A DNA stretch of 64,000 nucleotides from Mesorhizobium sp. WSM4306 (lineage in GTDB: Bacteria; Pseudomonadota; Alphaproteobacteria; Rhizobiales; Rhizobiaceae): positions 62,001-126,000 of the forward strand of contig NZ_VFTC01000006.1 in the NCBI RefSeq assembly GCF_007003975.1, read 5' to 3'. The notes under the pieces were generated by a model that was not told where the DNA came from, did not search any database, and saw only the letters and a program-made list of their open reading frames with translations. Each line of letters opens with the position of its first letter. The first letter of the stretch is position 1. The position numbers were made by a program, and so were the translations under genes. Of the stretch, positions 51,878 through 62,450 are shown one piece after another.

Positions 51878-53646
51878 TGCGTAATGCCGTTGCTGGAATG
51901 TGGCAGACATGCCGGCGGCTGCTGCGCGAGAAGCGGGCCAATTTCGCTGTCATGACGGCGCTCTGCGCGCCCGTCGCGCTGGTCCTGACGGCGTTTGCCG
52001 TCGACCAAGGTGCGCTATTCAACGAGCGCCGCGCCGCACAGTCGATCGTCGACCTGGCGGCGATCACTGCTGCGGCCAATCTCGCAAACGTTGAAACGGC
52101 GGTGCTGACGACACTGAAGGACAATGGCATCAGCTCGGTTGCCGTGCAGAAAGACGGGACAACCGGCGCGCCAACAGCCACCAAGGCGGTGGTTCAGATT
52201 GTACCGGGGCGCTACACCGGCTTGAGTTCGATCGCCGCCGGCAGCCGGTTCGAAGCGGGCAAGCTGCCCTACAATGCCGTGCGCGTGTTCCTGAAGAAGC
52301 AGGGCACGCTCTATTTCGGCGCCTCGCTCATGGCCCCCCCGGTCATCGGCACGACGGCCACCGCAAACGCCCAGGCGCAGGCGACATTTTCGGTCGGCTC
52401 GAGGCTGCTCAGCGTCAATGACGGCCTGCTCAACGCGCTCCTCAAGGGACTGGTGGGCGGCAACATCTCGCTCAGCGTGATGGACTATAATTCCCTGATC
52501 GCGGCCGACATCAACGTGCTTTCCTTTGTCGACGCGCTCGCGGTTCAGTTGAACATGACCGGTGTATCCTATTCAGATGTGCTGGCCTCAAAGGCGAGCA
52601 TCGGCCAGATCGCAACCGCCATGGCCAATGTCCCGGGGTTGGGCAACACCGCCAAGTTGGCCTTGCAGTCGGTGGCCTCGAAGGCCACCAGCACGGTCCA
52701 GATTCCCCTCAACCACCTTGTCGACCTCGGCTCGGTCGGCCGCCTGGGTCTCGGGCAAAAGCCCTCGGGCCTGGCTGTCGATACCAGCGCCATGGGAATG
52801 CTGACAGCCGCTGCCTCCCTTGCCAACGGCACCAACCAGGCCCAGCTCGACCTTGGCGCCACCGTGCCTGGCCTCACCGCCACGACGCTCAACGTCGCCA
52901 TTGGCGAGCCGATGCAATCCTCGCCATGGCTGGCTGTCGGCGAGGCCGGTACCGTGGTACGCACCGCGCAGACACGCATCAAGCTTCTGGCGTCGGTCAC
53001 CGTCGGCAACAGCAATATAGGCGGCGGCACCAGCCTGCTCTCCGTTACCTTGCCGCTGCATATCGAAATCGCCTATGCGGAAGCCAAGCTGACGGACATA
53101 AGCTGTCCGACGGGCCGTCCCGAGAGCATCAAGGTTACCATCGCCACCCGCCCCGGTGTCGTCGAGGCGCATCTCGCGGCCAGCAGTGCCGACGGCAATC
53201 CCGGCGCCTTCGCCGATTTCACCAAACCGCAATCCTTCTACAACACCGAAATCGCTGCGGTGAGGCTGCTGCTCGTCCCGCTCTTGTCGGTGAAGGGCTC
53301 TGCCGCGTTTGCGATGACCAACATGAACTCGACGGACCTGGTCTTCAACTACAGCGACATCACCGCCAAGACGATCAAGACCGTCTCAACGCAGAACCTG
53401 ACACAGTCGCTGACCACCTCGCTGGTCAAAAATCTGTCGCTGACGGCCAACGTGCTGGGCTTGCCGATCAACCTCAACGCCCTGCTTGGAACGGTGAAGC
53501 CGGCTGTGGTGGCGCTGCTGAACAGCGTGACTGCGCCTGTCGACACGCTGGTCTACAATGTGCTTGCGGCGCTCGGCGTGAGCGTCGGCCAGGCCGATGT
53601 CCGGGTCACCGGCGCGACCTGCGGCCGCTCCGTGCTGGTCCAGTAG
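51877..53646 (+). CDS. TadG-like pilus assembly protein
   Basis: This is a 589-residue exported protein. The N-terminus carries the TadG signature RANFAVMTALCAPVALVLTAFAVDQGALFNERRAAQSIVDLAAITAAANL, one membrane anchor followed by a large periplasmic domain. The middle and C-terminal parts are rich in Ala, Leu, Thr and Ser with amphipathic beta patterns. They lack a von Willebrand A metal site (DxSxS), which some TadG proteins have. It overlaps tadE by one base, so they are a coupled pair. Its role is presumably pilus assembly or stabilisation, with the core machinery encoded elsewhere. Confidence 0.8.
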   Translation: MRNAVAGMWQTCRRLLREKRANFAVMTALCAPVALVLTAFAVDQGALFNERRAAQSIVDLAAITAAANLANVETAVLTTLKDNGISSVAVQKDGTTGAPTATKAVVQIVPGRYTGLSSIAAGSRFEAGKLPYNAVRVFLKKQGTLYFGASLMAPPVIGTTATANAQAQATFSVGSRLLSVNDGLLNALLKGLVGGNISLSVMDYNSLIAADINVLSFVDALAVQLNMTGVSYSDVLASKASIGQIATAMANVPGLGNTAKLALQSVASKATSTVQIPLNHLVDLGSVGRLGLGQKPSGLAVDTSAMGMLTAAASLANGTNQAQLDLGATVPGLTATTLNVAIGEPMQSSPWLAVGEAGTVVRTAQTRIKLLASVTVGNSNIGGGTSLLSVTLPLHIEIAYAEAKLTDISCPTGRPESIKVTIATRPGVVEAHLAASSADGNPGAFADFTKPQSFYNTEIAAVRLLLVPLLSVKGSAAFAMTNMNSTDLVFNYSDITAKTIKTVSTQNLTQSLTTSLVKNLSLTANVLGLPINLNALLGTVKPAVVALLNSVTAPVDTLVYNVLAALGVSVGQADVRVTGATCGRSVLVQ

Positions 53647-54015
53647 TCAGATCGTATAGATTATTAAATTTGCCTCTTCAAAGAGGTCCAGCCCATCGAA
53701 ATCGACGTATATGGTCTGCCCTGGCGAATCGAAACCGTTTAGCATTTCTGAAATAGCCCGGGATTTCTCTCTGGATAGGGATATTGATGCTTTTCCATCC
53801 TCTATCTTAATCAAGTGCTCATTACCTTCAGAAACCGCAACCTGAAAGCTAGATATGCCTCCTGAGAACGTTGCGTTAAATCCGGATGAGACGTCGAGAA
53901 TATTCTGGAGCAATAACTTCGACGACAGCTCTCGCACCTCGCGCAACGTGCACGACACCACTACCGATGGCGGCGGTTCCCCAAAGGCGACTTCATTAGT
54001 GAGCTCGATATGCAT
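53647..54015 (-). CDS. AT-richer orphan protein, unknown
   Basis: This is a 122-residue soluble acidic protein (MHIELTNEVAFGEPPPSVVVSCTLREVRELSSKLLLQ... ending LFEEANLIIYTI). I recognise no family. The alternating hydrophobic pattern suggests a mixed alpha/beta fold of the size of immunity or small stress proteins. Its codon use and base composition (many A/T third positions, AGA and TTA codons) differ clearly from the neighbours, which points to recent acquisition. The stop touches the end of tadG. No partner gene is visible. Confidence 0.6.
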   Translation of the reverse strand: MHIELTNEVAFGEPPPSVVVSCTLREVRELSSKLLLQNILDVSSGFNATFSGGISSFQVAVSEGNEHLIKIEDGKASISLSREKSRAISEMLNGFDSPGQTIYVDFDGLDLFEEANLIIYTI

Positions 54016-54119
54016 AACCTAACCTCGGCTAAAAGTTTGACCAGGGTGCAACTTCGCTAGGGCCTATGCAACCCGATCTTCCCTCTAGACGGCTTTTGTT
54101 CGGTGGACCGGCTCGCGGT

Positions 54120-55760
54120 CTAGCTTGTTCGCCCGATGAAGGAACCTAGTGGCGGCAGTGACAATCCGTCTTCGCCAATGACCCCACTGTCGACTCCGAG
54201 GTCGATTGACTCAACCCCGCCCAGATCGGACGGCAGCGTCCAGTTGGCCGGCTCGCCGGCGAAATTGAACGCGCAGACCAGCCTCTCGCCATCACGCTCG
54301 CGGACAAAGGCGAGCACATCGCCCTCGGCCTCGAGAAAGCGGATCGAGCCGGCAATCAGCGCCGGATGACGCTTGCGCAAGGCGAGCATCGAGCGATAGG
54401 CGGCAAGCACCGAACCGTCTTCGCTGTTTTGCACATCGACCGCCCGGGCGTGATGCGCCTGTGGCACCGGCAGCCAGGGCTTGGCCGAGGAAAAACCGGC
54501 ATTGTCGGCGCCCGCTTCCCATACCATCGGCGTGCGGCAGCCGTCTCTGCCCTTGACCGTCGGCCAGAAGCGGATGCCGAAGGGATCACGCAGATCCTCG
54601 AAGGTCAGTTCCGCCTCCTGCAGCCCGAGCTCCTCGCCTTGATAGAGACAGATCGATCCGCGCAGGCAGGCGAGCAGAGCGATCGAGAATTTCGCCACCG
54701 CATCCGGATCGCCGCCTGGCCGCGTCCAGCGGCTGACATGGCGCACGACATCGTGGTTGGAGAACGCCCAGCAGACCCAGCCATCGGCGACCGCTGCCTC
54801 GAAGGCCTCGACGCAGCCGCGTACATGGGCAGGCGAGAATTGTGACCCAAGCAGGTCGAATGTGTAGCACATGTTGAGCTTGTCGCCGCCGGACGTGTAG
54901 GCGGCGAGCGTCTGCAGCGACCGGCCTTCGTCGCCAACCTCGCCGACACTGGCGCGCCCGTCATACTCGTCGAGCAAAGAGCGAAAGCGCCGGAGGAAAC
55001 CGAGGTTCTCCGGCTGCGACTTGTCGAACAGATGTTCCTGGAAGAGATAGGTGTTGGTTTCGCCATTGGTGCCGGCGACGCTCGACGCCAAAGGCGGATT
55101 GCTGCGCAGCCAGCGGTCATGGACATAGTAGTTGACCGTATCCAGGCGGAAGCCGTCTACGCCGCGGTCGAGCCAGAACCGCACCGTCTCCAGCAATGCG
55201 TCCTGAACCTCTGGATTGTGGAAATTGAGGTCGGGCTGCGAAGCCAGGAAATTGTGCATGTAGTATTGCCGGCGGGTCGCGTCCCATTCCCAGGCCGGGC
55301 CACCGAAAACCGACAACCAGTTGTTGGGGGCGTTGCCGTCGGGTCTGGTGTCGGCCCAGACGTACCAATCGGCCTTGGGGTTGTCGCGGCTCGATCGGCT
55401 TTCTACGAACCATTCGTGCTTGTCGGAGGAATGCGACAGCACCTGGTCGATGATCACCTTCAGGCCGAGCCGGTGCGCCTCGGCCACCAGCGCGTCGAAA
55501 TCATCGAGCGTGCCGAACATCGGATCGACCGCCTGATAGTCCGATACGTCGTAGCCCATGTCGGCCATCGGCGACTTGAAGAAGGGCGACAGCCACACGG
55601 CGTCGACGCCGAGCGAGGCGACGTGCGCCAGCCGCGAGGTGATGCCCGAGAGGTCGCCACTGCCGTCGCCGGTGGTGTCCTGGAACGAGCGCGGATAGAT
55701 CTGGTAGATGACGCAGCCGCGCCACCAGTCGGCCCCCTGCTCTGTATTGCCATCGGCCAT
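54120..55760 (-). CDS. GH13 family alpha-glucosidase
   Basis: This is a 546-residue alpha-amylase-superfamily enzyme of the oligo-alpha-glucosidase type. It starts WWRGCVIYQIYPRSFQDTTGDGSGDLSGI and carries DAVWLSPFFKSPMADMGYDVSDY. The nucleophile region is GVDGFRLDTVNYY, the acid/base is in VGEVGDEG, and the third carboxylate is in AFSNHDVVRHVSRW. There is no signal peptide, so it acts in the cytoplasm. Its ATG overlaps the glgX stop (TGATG), making it the distal gene of the glycogen operon. It probably hydrolyses small alpha-glucosides left by glycogen debranching; the bond specificity is not decidable here. Confidence 0.9.
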   Translation of the reverse strand: MADGNTEQGADWWRGCVIYQIYPRSFQDTTGDGSGDLSGITSRLAHVASLGVDAVWLSPFFKSPMADMGYDVSDYQAVDPMFGTLDDFDALVAEAHRLGLKVIIDQVLSHSSDKHEWFVESRSSRDNPKADWYVWADTRPDGNAPNNWLSVFGGPAWEWDATRRQYYMHNFLASQPDLNFHNPEVQDALLETVRFWLDRGVDGFRLDTVNYYVHDRWLRSNPPLASSVAGTNGETNTYLFQEHLFDKSQPENLGFLRRFRSLLDEYDGRASVGEVGDEGRSLQTLAAYTSGGDKLNMCYTFDLLGSQFSPAHVRGCVEAFEAAVADGWVCWAFSNHDVVRHVSRWTRPGGDPDAVAKFSIALLACLRGSICLYQGEELGLQEAELTFEDLRDPFGIRFWPTVKGRDGCRTPMVWEAGADNAGFSSAKPWLPVPQAHHARAVDVQNSEDGSVLAAYRSMLALRKRHPALIAGSIRFLEAEGDVLAFVRERDGERLVCAFNFAGEPANWTLPSDLGGVESIDLGVDSGVIGEDGLSLPPLGSFIGRTS

Positions 55761-57760
55761 CACGAACCCTTCCTGGCGCGGGCCCTTGCGGTCCGGCGCT
55801 CTATCATGAAATTCACGCTGCGGCCGGGCAGCGGGCGCGCAAGGTCGATCGCCTGCGTTTCGATAGCCGGCTGCCATTGGAACCCTTCCCGCACGGGCAG
55901 CGTGAAGACGCATTGGCGGCGGTCGCCATTGACGATGACGGCGAGGCGCCCGTCCCCGCTATCGGCGAGCAGCATGACGAGGCGATGGCGCGCGGCGTCG
56001 TTCCAGTCGGCCTCGCTCAGCGGCGCGCCGGTCTCGGTCAGCCAGGCGACATCGGGCACGTCGGAACCGGCTGGCGCCTCGCCGGTCAGGAAGTGCGGAT
56101 CGGCAAGCGTCGGCACTGCGCGGCGCAGCACTGCCAGCGCCGCCACATGGGCTTCGAGCGCAAGGTCGCGGCCGGCCCAGTCGAGCCAGGTGATGGCGTT
56201 GTCCTGGGCATAGGCGTTGTTGTTGCCTTTTTGGGTGCGGCCGAATTCGTCGCCCGCTGTCAGCATGATGGTGCCGCGCGAGGCAAACAAGGTGGCGAGC
56301 AGAGCGCGACGATCCTTGAAACGGGCCTCGGCAATCGCCTTGTCGGAGGTCTCACCCTCGACGCCATTGTTCCAGGACAGGTTCTCATTGTGGCCGTCGC
56401 GGTTCTTCTCGCCATTGGCCTGGTTGTGCTTGGCCTCATAGGCGGTGATGTCGGCCAGCGTCATGCCGTCATGCGCGGCGATGAAATTGACCGTGCGGCT
56501 GGCCGATTGGCTCTCCCTGCCGAACACGTCCGACGAACCTGCGAGCCTCGTCGCCAACGCACCAACCGTGCCGGCATCGCCCCGCCAGAAGCGCCTGACA
56601 TCGTCGCGATAGCGGTCGTTCCATTCGAGATATGGCGGCCGGAAATTGCCGAGTTGGTAGCCATTTGGGCCGATGTCCCAAGGTTCGGCGATCAGCACCC
56701 TGTCGGCAAGGATAGGATCGCCAGCGATTGCCCCGAGCAATGGCGCTGCGGGATCGAACGCGCCGTCGACGCGGCCGAGGACCGGCGCCAAATCGAAACG
56801 GAAACCGTCGACGCCGGCGTACCGGACGAAATGGCGAAGCGTGTCGAGCACCATGGCGCGGACGACCGGATGGTCACAGGCAACGGTGTTGCCGGTGCCG
56901 GTGTCATTGACCAGCCGGTCGTCGGCCTCATGCCTATAGTAGGCACGGTTGTCGAGGCCGCGTAGCGACAGGGTCGGCCCGAGCTGGTCGCTCTCGCCAG
57001 TATGGTTGAAGACAAGATCGAGGATGGTGCCGATGCCGGCGTTGCGCAGCGCCGCAACGGTGTCGCGCAATTCGGCGAGGCCGTCTGGCGCCAGGCGCGG
57101 GTCGAGGGCCATAAAGGTGACGGGGTTGTAGCCCCAGGCATTGCTCAAACCCAGCGGCGGCAGATGCCGCTCATCGATCCATGCCGTCACCGGCATCAGC
57201 TCGACTGCGGAAACGCCGATCTTCTTCAAATGCTCGATGATGGCCGGATGGGCAAGCGCCGCGATGGTGCCGCGCTGGGCTTCCGGCACGTTCGGGTGCA
57301 GCCTGGTGAAGGAACGGACATTGAGCTCGTAGATCAGACCGCCGGGTTGGAACAGCGGCGGCTTGGCCGGAACGACCTTGGGCGAAGCCACGGCAATTGC
57401 CTTGGGCATGAGCTGCGCGGTGTCGGCGCCTTCGTTGCGTTTGGCCGTGAGCCGCCAGTGATACTGGTACGGCCGGTCGATTTCGATGGCGTAGGGATCG
57501 GTGAGCAGCTTGTCGGGATCGAACCACAGGCCGCGTTCGGGCGCATAGTCGCCATCGGCGCGAAAGCCGTAGCGGGTGCCGCCGGCAAGGCCGGGGACTG
57601 ACAAGGCAAAAACGCCCTCGCCTTCCGGCTGAAGCTCAAGCCGGTCGACCTCGCGGGCACCGGTGTCGTCGAAGACCGACACCCAAAGGCGCCGTGCCGA
57701 AGACGACCAGGCGGCGAAGCGGATGCCATCGTGGGTGATGGTTGCGCCGAGTGTGGTCAT
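55760..57760 (-). CDS. glgX: Glycogen debranching enzyme
   Basis: GlgX hydrolyses alpha-1,6 branch points of phosphorylase-trimmed glycogen. The 666-residue protein has an N-terminal CBM48-type domain (GIRFAAWSSSARRLWVSVFDD, GTRYGFRADGDYAPERGLWFDPDKLLTDPYA). The GH13 barrel then has GYNPVTFMALDPR, LDLVFNHTGE, the nucleophile in GVDGFRFDLAPVLGR, acid/base in LIAEPWDIGPNGY and NFIAAHDGMTLAD. ATG 57760 follows the mosaic repeat; a start five codons upstream is also open. It is the fifth gene of the leftward glg operon and overlaps the GH13 glucosidase. Confidence 0.94.
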   Translation of the reverse strand: MTTLGATITHDGIRFAAWSSSARRLWVSVFDDTGAREVDRLELQPEGEGVFALSVPGLAGGTRYGFRADGDYAPERGLWFDPDKLLTDPYAIEIDRPYQYHWRLTAKRNEGADTAQLMPKAIAVASPKVVPAKPPLFQPGGLIYELNVRSFTRLHPNVPEAQRGTIAALAHPAIIEHLKKIGVSAVELMPVTAWIDERHLPPLGLSNAWGYNPVTFMALDPRLAPDGLAELRDTVAALRNAGIGTILDLVFNHTGESDQLGPTLSLRGLDNRAYYRHEADDRLVNDTGTGNTVACDHPVVRAMVLDTLRHFVRYAGVDGFRFDLAPVLGRVDGAFDPAAPLLGAIAGDPILADRVLIAEPWDIGPNGYQLGNFRPPYLEWNDRYRDDVRRFWRGDAGTVGALATRLAGSSDVFGRESQSASRTVNFIAAHDGMTLADITAYEAKHNQANGEKNRDGHNENLSWNNGVEGETSDKAIAEARFKDRRALLATLFASRGTIMLTAGDEFGRTQKGNNNAYAQDNAITWLDWAGRDLALEAHVAALAVLRRAVPTLADPHFLTGEAPAGSDVPDVAWLTETGAPLSEADWNDAARHRLVMLLADSGDGRLAVIVNGDRRQCVFTLPVREGFQWQPAIETQAIDLARPLPGRSVNFMIERRTARARARKGS

Positions 57761-57773
57761 GGGCGCGCCTTCC

Positions 57774-57901
57774 ACCCTCCCCCTTGTGGGGAGGGTCGCG
57801 AACGAAGTGAGCGGGGTGGGGGTCGGCGCAGGGTGAGCGCTTTACGAGCACCCCCACCCCGATCCGCTGCGCGGATCGACCCTCCCCACAAGGGGGAGGG
57901 T
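57774..57901. repeat. Large inverted-repeat intergenic element (copy 2)
   Basis: Identical 23-bp arms in opposite orientation lie at 57774-57796 and 57879-57901 (ACCCTCCCC...GGGGGAGGGT type). A further inner pairing joins GGGGTGGGGGT and ACCCCCACCCC. The element fills nearly the whole gap between pgm and glgX inside the operon, so it must be transcribed. It resembles copy 1 at 40922 in architecture but differs in sequence. Confidence 0.85.
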
Positions 57902-57917
57902 AAAGCCTCCTCCACCC

Positions 57918-59549
<1,632 letters not shown>

Positions 59550-60995
59550 TCAGGCAACCCTTTTCGAAAGCAACAGGCGGTAGAGTTCAACGTATTTGTC
59601 GGCGCTCTTGTCCCAGGAAACATCGGCTTTCATGCCTTGGCGCTGGATCTGTTCCCACACCGCCGGGCTCGCATGCGCGTCGACCAGCCGGCGGATGGCG
59701 TGCAGCATGGCGCCGCCATTGTTGGGCGCGAACTGGAAACCGGTGGCTACACCTGCCGAGATCGCGGCTTCGTTGGCGTCGATGATGGTGTCGGCAAGGC
59801 CGCCGGTGCGGGCGACGACCGGCACGCAGCCATAGCGCAGGCCATAGAGCTGGGTGAGCCCGCAGGGCTCGAAGCGCGACGGGATGACGATGGCGTCGCA
59901 GCCGCCTTGCATGATGTGGGACAGCCCCTCGTCATAGCCGACGACGACGCCGACGCGGCCGCGATGGCGGGCCGCGGCGGCCAGCAGCGCACCTTCCAGC
60001 CCAGCATCGCCCGAGCCGAGGATCGCCAGCCGCGCGCCGGTGGCGACGACGCCGTCGACGACCGCCGCCAATATGTCCATGCCCTTCTGCCAGGTCAGCC
60101 GGCTGATGACGCAGACGATCGGGCTGTCGTCCTGGTCGAGGCCGAAACGCTCTTCGACCGCGCTGCGGTTGGGTTTTCGCGCGTCCAGCTTTGCCGCCGA
60201 ATAATTGGCTACCAGCTGTTTGTCGGTCTCGGGGTTCCAGATGTCGACATCGATGCCGTTGACGATGCCGTAGAGGTCCGAGGATCGCATGTTGATCAGG
60301 CCGTCGAGGCCCATGCCGAATTCGGGCGAGCGGATCTCCTGGGCATAGGTCGGGCTCACCGTGGTAATCGCCCAGGCGGCCTGCAGGCCGGCCTTGAGGA
60401 AGCCGACGCCGCCATAATACTCAACGCCGTCGAGCGCCATCGCCACCGCCGGCAGGCCGAGCTCACCGAAGATGCCTGCGCCGAACTGGCCCTGGAAGGC
60501 AAGGTTGTGCACAGTGATCAGCGACGGCACGCCGACCGCCTTGCCGTATCGCATATAGGCCAGCGTCATCGCCGACTGCCAGTCATGGGCATGGACGAGA
60601 TCGGGCTGGTAACCGGAGATGGCGCCGCCGGCGATGTCGCCGCCGACCTGGCTCAACGCCGCGAAGCGCCGCCAGTTGTCGGGCCAGTCGGCGCCGGCCG
60701 CATTGCCGTAAGGGCCGCCCGGACGGTCGTAGAGGTGCGGCGCGTCGAGCACGAACAGATCGAGCCCCGCGATGTTGACGGCATGGACTGAAGCCTTGCC
60801 GCCCTGCAGCAGCGGATATTGGTAGACGGCCTTCTTTTTCTTGAAGGCGTCCATCACCTGCGGAAAGCCAGGGATGAGCGTGCGCATCGTCACGCCCTTG
60901 GCGGCAAGCGCGATCGGCAGTGCGCCGGTCACGTCGGCCAGTCCGCCGGTCTTGATCAGCGGGAAGATTTCGGGCGTGACCGACAGAACCTGCAT
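59550..60995 (-). CDS. glgA: Glycogen synthase
   Basis: This GT5 enzyme adds glucose from ADP-glucose to growing alpha-1,4 chains. The 481 residues begin [25 protein letters not shown], with the ADP-glucose-binding KxGGL motif. It has [21 protein letters not shown] and VSPTYAQEI. The C-terminal donor site is [33 protein letters not shown]. It lies between glgC and pgm on the minus strand. The gap of about 80 bases to glgC is occupied by a palindromic element. Confidence 0.96.
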   Translation of the reverse strand: MQVLSVTPEIFPLIKTGGLADVTGALPIALAAKGVTMRTLIPGFPQVMDAFKKKKAVYQYPLLQGGKASVHAVNIAGLDLFVLDAPHLYDRPGGPYGNAAGADWPDNWRRFAALSQVGGDIAGGAISGYQPDLVHAHDWQSAMTLAYMRYGKAVGVPSLITVHNLAFQGQFGAGIFGELGLPAVAMALDGVEYYGGVGFLKAGLQAAWAITTVSPTYAQEIRSPEFGMGLDGLINMRSSDLYGIVNGIDVDIWNPETDKQLVANYSAAKLDARKPNRSAVEERFGLDQDDSPIVCVISRLTWQKGMDILAAVVDGVVATGARLAILGSGDAGLEGALLAAAARHRGRVGVVVGYDEGLSHIMQGGCDAIVIPSRFEPCGLTQLYGLRYGCVPVVARTGGLADTIIDANEAAISAGVATGFQFAPNNGGAMLHAIRRLVDAHASPAVWEQIQRQGMKADVSWDKSADKYVELYRLLLSKRVA

Positions 60996-61028
60996 GCGTC
61001 TATCCGATCCTGTGCGCTACTTCTGTTG

Positions 61029-61078
61029 GAGCATGATCTTCGTCCGAAAACCGGTTCCCACTTTTCGGGATCATGCTC
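61029..61078. repeat. Intact rhizobial palindromic element
   Basis: Fifty bases have perfectly complementary 10-base ends (GAGCATGATC / GATCATGCTC) and an inner pairing CCGAAAA / TTTTCGG around CCGGTTCCCAC. This is the classic palindrome found between many rhizobial genes. Its last base coincides with the first base of the glgC stop codon complement, so it abuts the coding region and is cotranscribed within the operon. Confidence 0.9.
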
Positions 61079-62343
61079 TAGAGCTTCAACTTGTCGATCA
61101 TGTCCTGCGTGACCAGGCAGATGCCCTTTTCCGAAACGCGGAAACGCTTGGCGTCGAGCACGGGATCTTCGCCGACCACCAGCCCTTCCGGGATCTTTAC
61201 ACCGTGGTCGATGACGACGCGCTTCAACTTTGCGTTCCGGCCGACATGAACGTCGGGCAGCATCACGACCTCTTCCAGCGTCGAATAGGAGTTGATGCGC
61301 GCACCGGTGAAGATCAGGCTGCGCTTCAGCGAAGCGCCTGACACGATGCAATCGCCCGACACCAGCGAGGAGACGGCCGAGCCGCGGCGACCATCCTCGT
61401 CATGCACGAACTTTGCCGGCGGCTTCAATTCGGCATAGGTCCAGATCGGCCAGTCGCGGTCGTAGAGGTCGAGTTCGGGCGTCACGTCGGTCAGGTCGAT
61501 ATTGGCTTCCCAATAGGCGTCGACCGTTCCGACATCGCGCCAGTAAGCCTCGTTCTCGGCGGTCGAGCGGACGCAGGATTTGGCAAAGCGGTGGGCGATC
61601 GCTTTGCCGTGCTGGACGATATAGGGGATGATGTCCTTGCCGAAGTCGCGGCTGGAACCCGGCTCGGCGGCATCGCGGCGCAGCTGGTCCATCAGGAACT
61701 TGGTCTTGAAGACATAGATGCCCATCGAGGCCAAGGCGAATTCCGGTTTGTCGGGAATACCGGGCGGATCGGCGGGCTTTTCGACGAAGGCGATGATGTT
61801 GTCCTTGCCGTCAACATGCATGACGCCGAAGCCGGTCGCCTCCATGCGCGGCACTTCGAGGCAGCCGACTGTGACGTCGGCGTTGGCGTCGACGTGCTGG
61901 CGCAGCATCAACTCGTAGTCCATCTTGTAGATGTGGTCGCCGGCGAGGATGACCATGTATTCGGGGCCATAGGCCTCGATGATGTCGATGTTCTGGTAGA
62001 CGGCGTCGGCGGTGCCTTCATACCACTGGGTTTCCGAGACACGCTGGCTGGCCGGCAGGATGTCGAAGCTTTCGTTTCGCTCCGGCCGCAGGAAGTTCCA
62101 GCCGCGCTGCAGGTGGCGGATCAGCGAATGCGCCTTGTACTGGGTGGCGACGCCGAGGCGGCGAATGCCGGAATTGAGCGCATTGGACAGCGCGAAATCG
62201 ATGATGCGCGTCTTGCCGCCGAAATAGACAGCAGGCTTGGCGCGGCGGTCGGTCAATTCCTTGAGCCGGCTGCCGCGGCCGCCGGCCAGTACATAGGCCA
62301 TGGCATCGCGCGCCAGCGGCTGGGTTCTCTTCAAGTCTGCCAT
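61078..62343 (-). CDS. glgC: Glucose-1-phosphate adenylyltransferase
   Basis: This enzyme makes ADP-glucose, the committed step of glycogen synthesis, and is usually under allosteric control. The 421 residues start with the nucleotidyltransferase motif [62 protein letters not shown] and [12 protein letters not shown] follow. The C-terminal left-handed helix part includes [60 protein letters not shown]. It follows glgB in the operon. The final codons run straight into the palindromic repeat. Confidence 0.96.
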   Translation of the reverse strand: MADLKRTQPLARDAMAYVLAGGRGSRLKELTDRRAKPAVYFGGKTRIIDFALSNALNSGIRRLGVATQYKAHSLIRHLQRGWNFLRPERNESFDILPASQRVSETQWYEGTADAVYQNIDIIEAYGPEYMVILAGDHIYKMDYELMLRQHVDANADVTVGCLEVPRMEATGFGVMHVDGKDNIIAFVEKPADPPGIPDKPEFALASMGIYVFKTKFLMDQLRRDAAEPGSSRDFGKDIIPYIVQHGKAIAHRFAKSCVRSTAENEAYWRDVGTVDAYWEANIDLTDVTPELDLYDRDWPIWTYAELKPPAKFVHDEDGRRGSAVSSLVSGDCIVSGASLKRSLIFTGARINSYSTLEEVVMLPDVHVGRNAKLKRVVIDHGVKIPEGLVVGEDPVLDAKRFRVSEKGICLVTQDMIDKLKL

Positions 62344-62378
62344 TTTTTACCCTCCCAAATTACCAGTCTGGAGCATCG

Positions 62379-62450
62379 CTCAGTCGCAACGCGCTGACGG
62401 ACCTAGGCCGCAGCGAGTTGATGGATTTAGTCCGCAACGAGTTCAAGCAT
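62379..62450. repeat. Degenerate triple repeat at the glgB 3' end
   Basis: Three imperfect copies of about 24 bases (cores CGCAACGCG, CGCAGCGAGTT, CGCAACGAGTT) follow one another. The rightmost is the last codons of glgB. In the glgB frame they read ELVAD-stop, QLAAA-stop, QRVAT, which looks like repeated duplication of the gene's tail including its stop codon. Confidence 0.6.
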
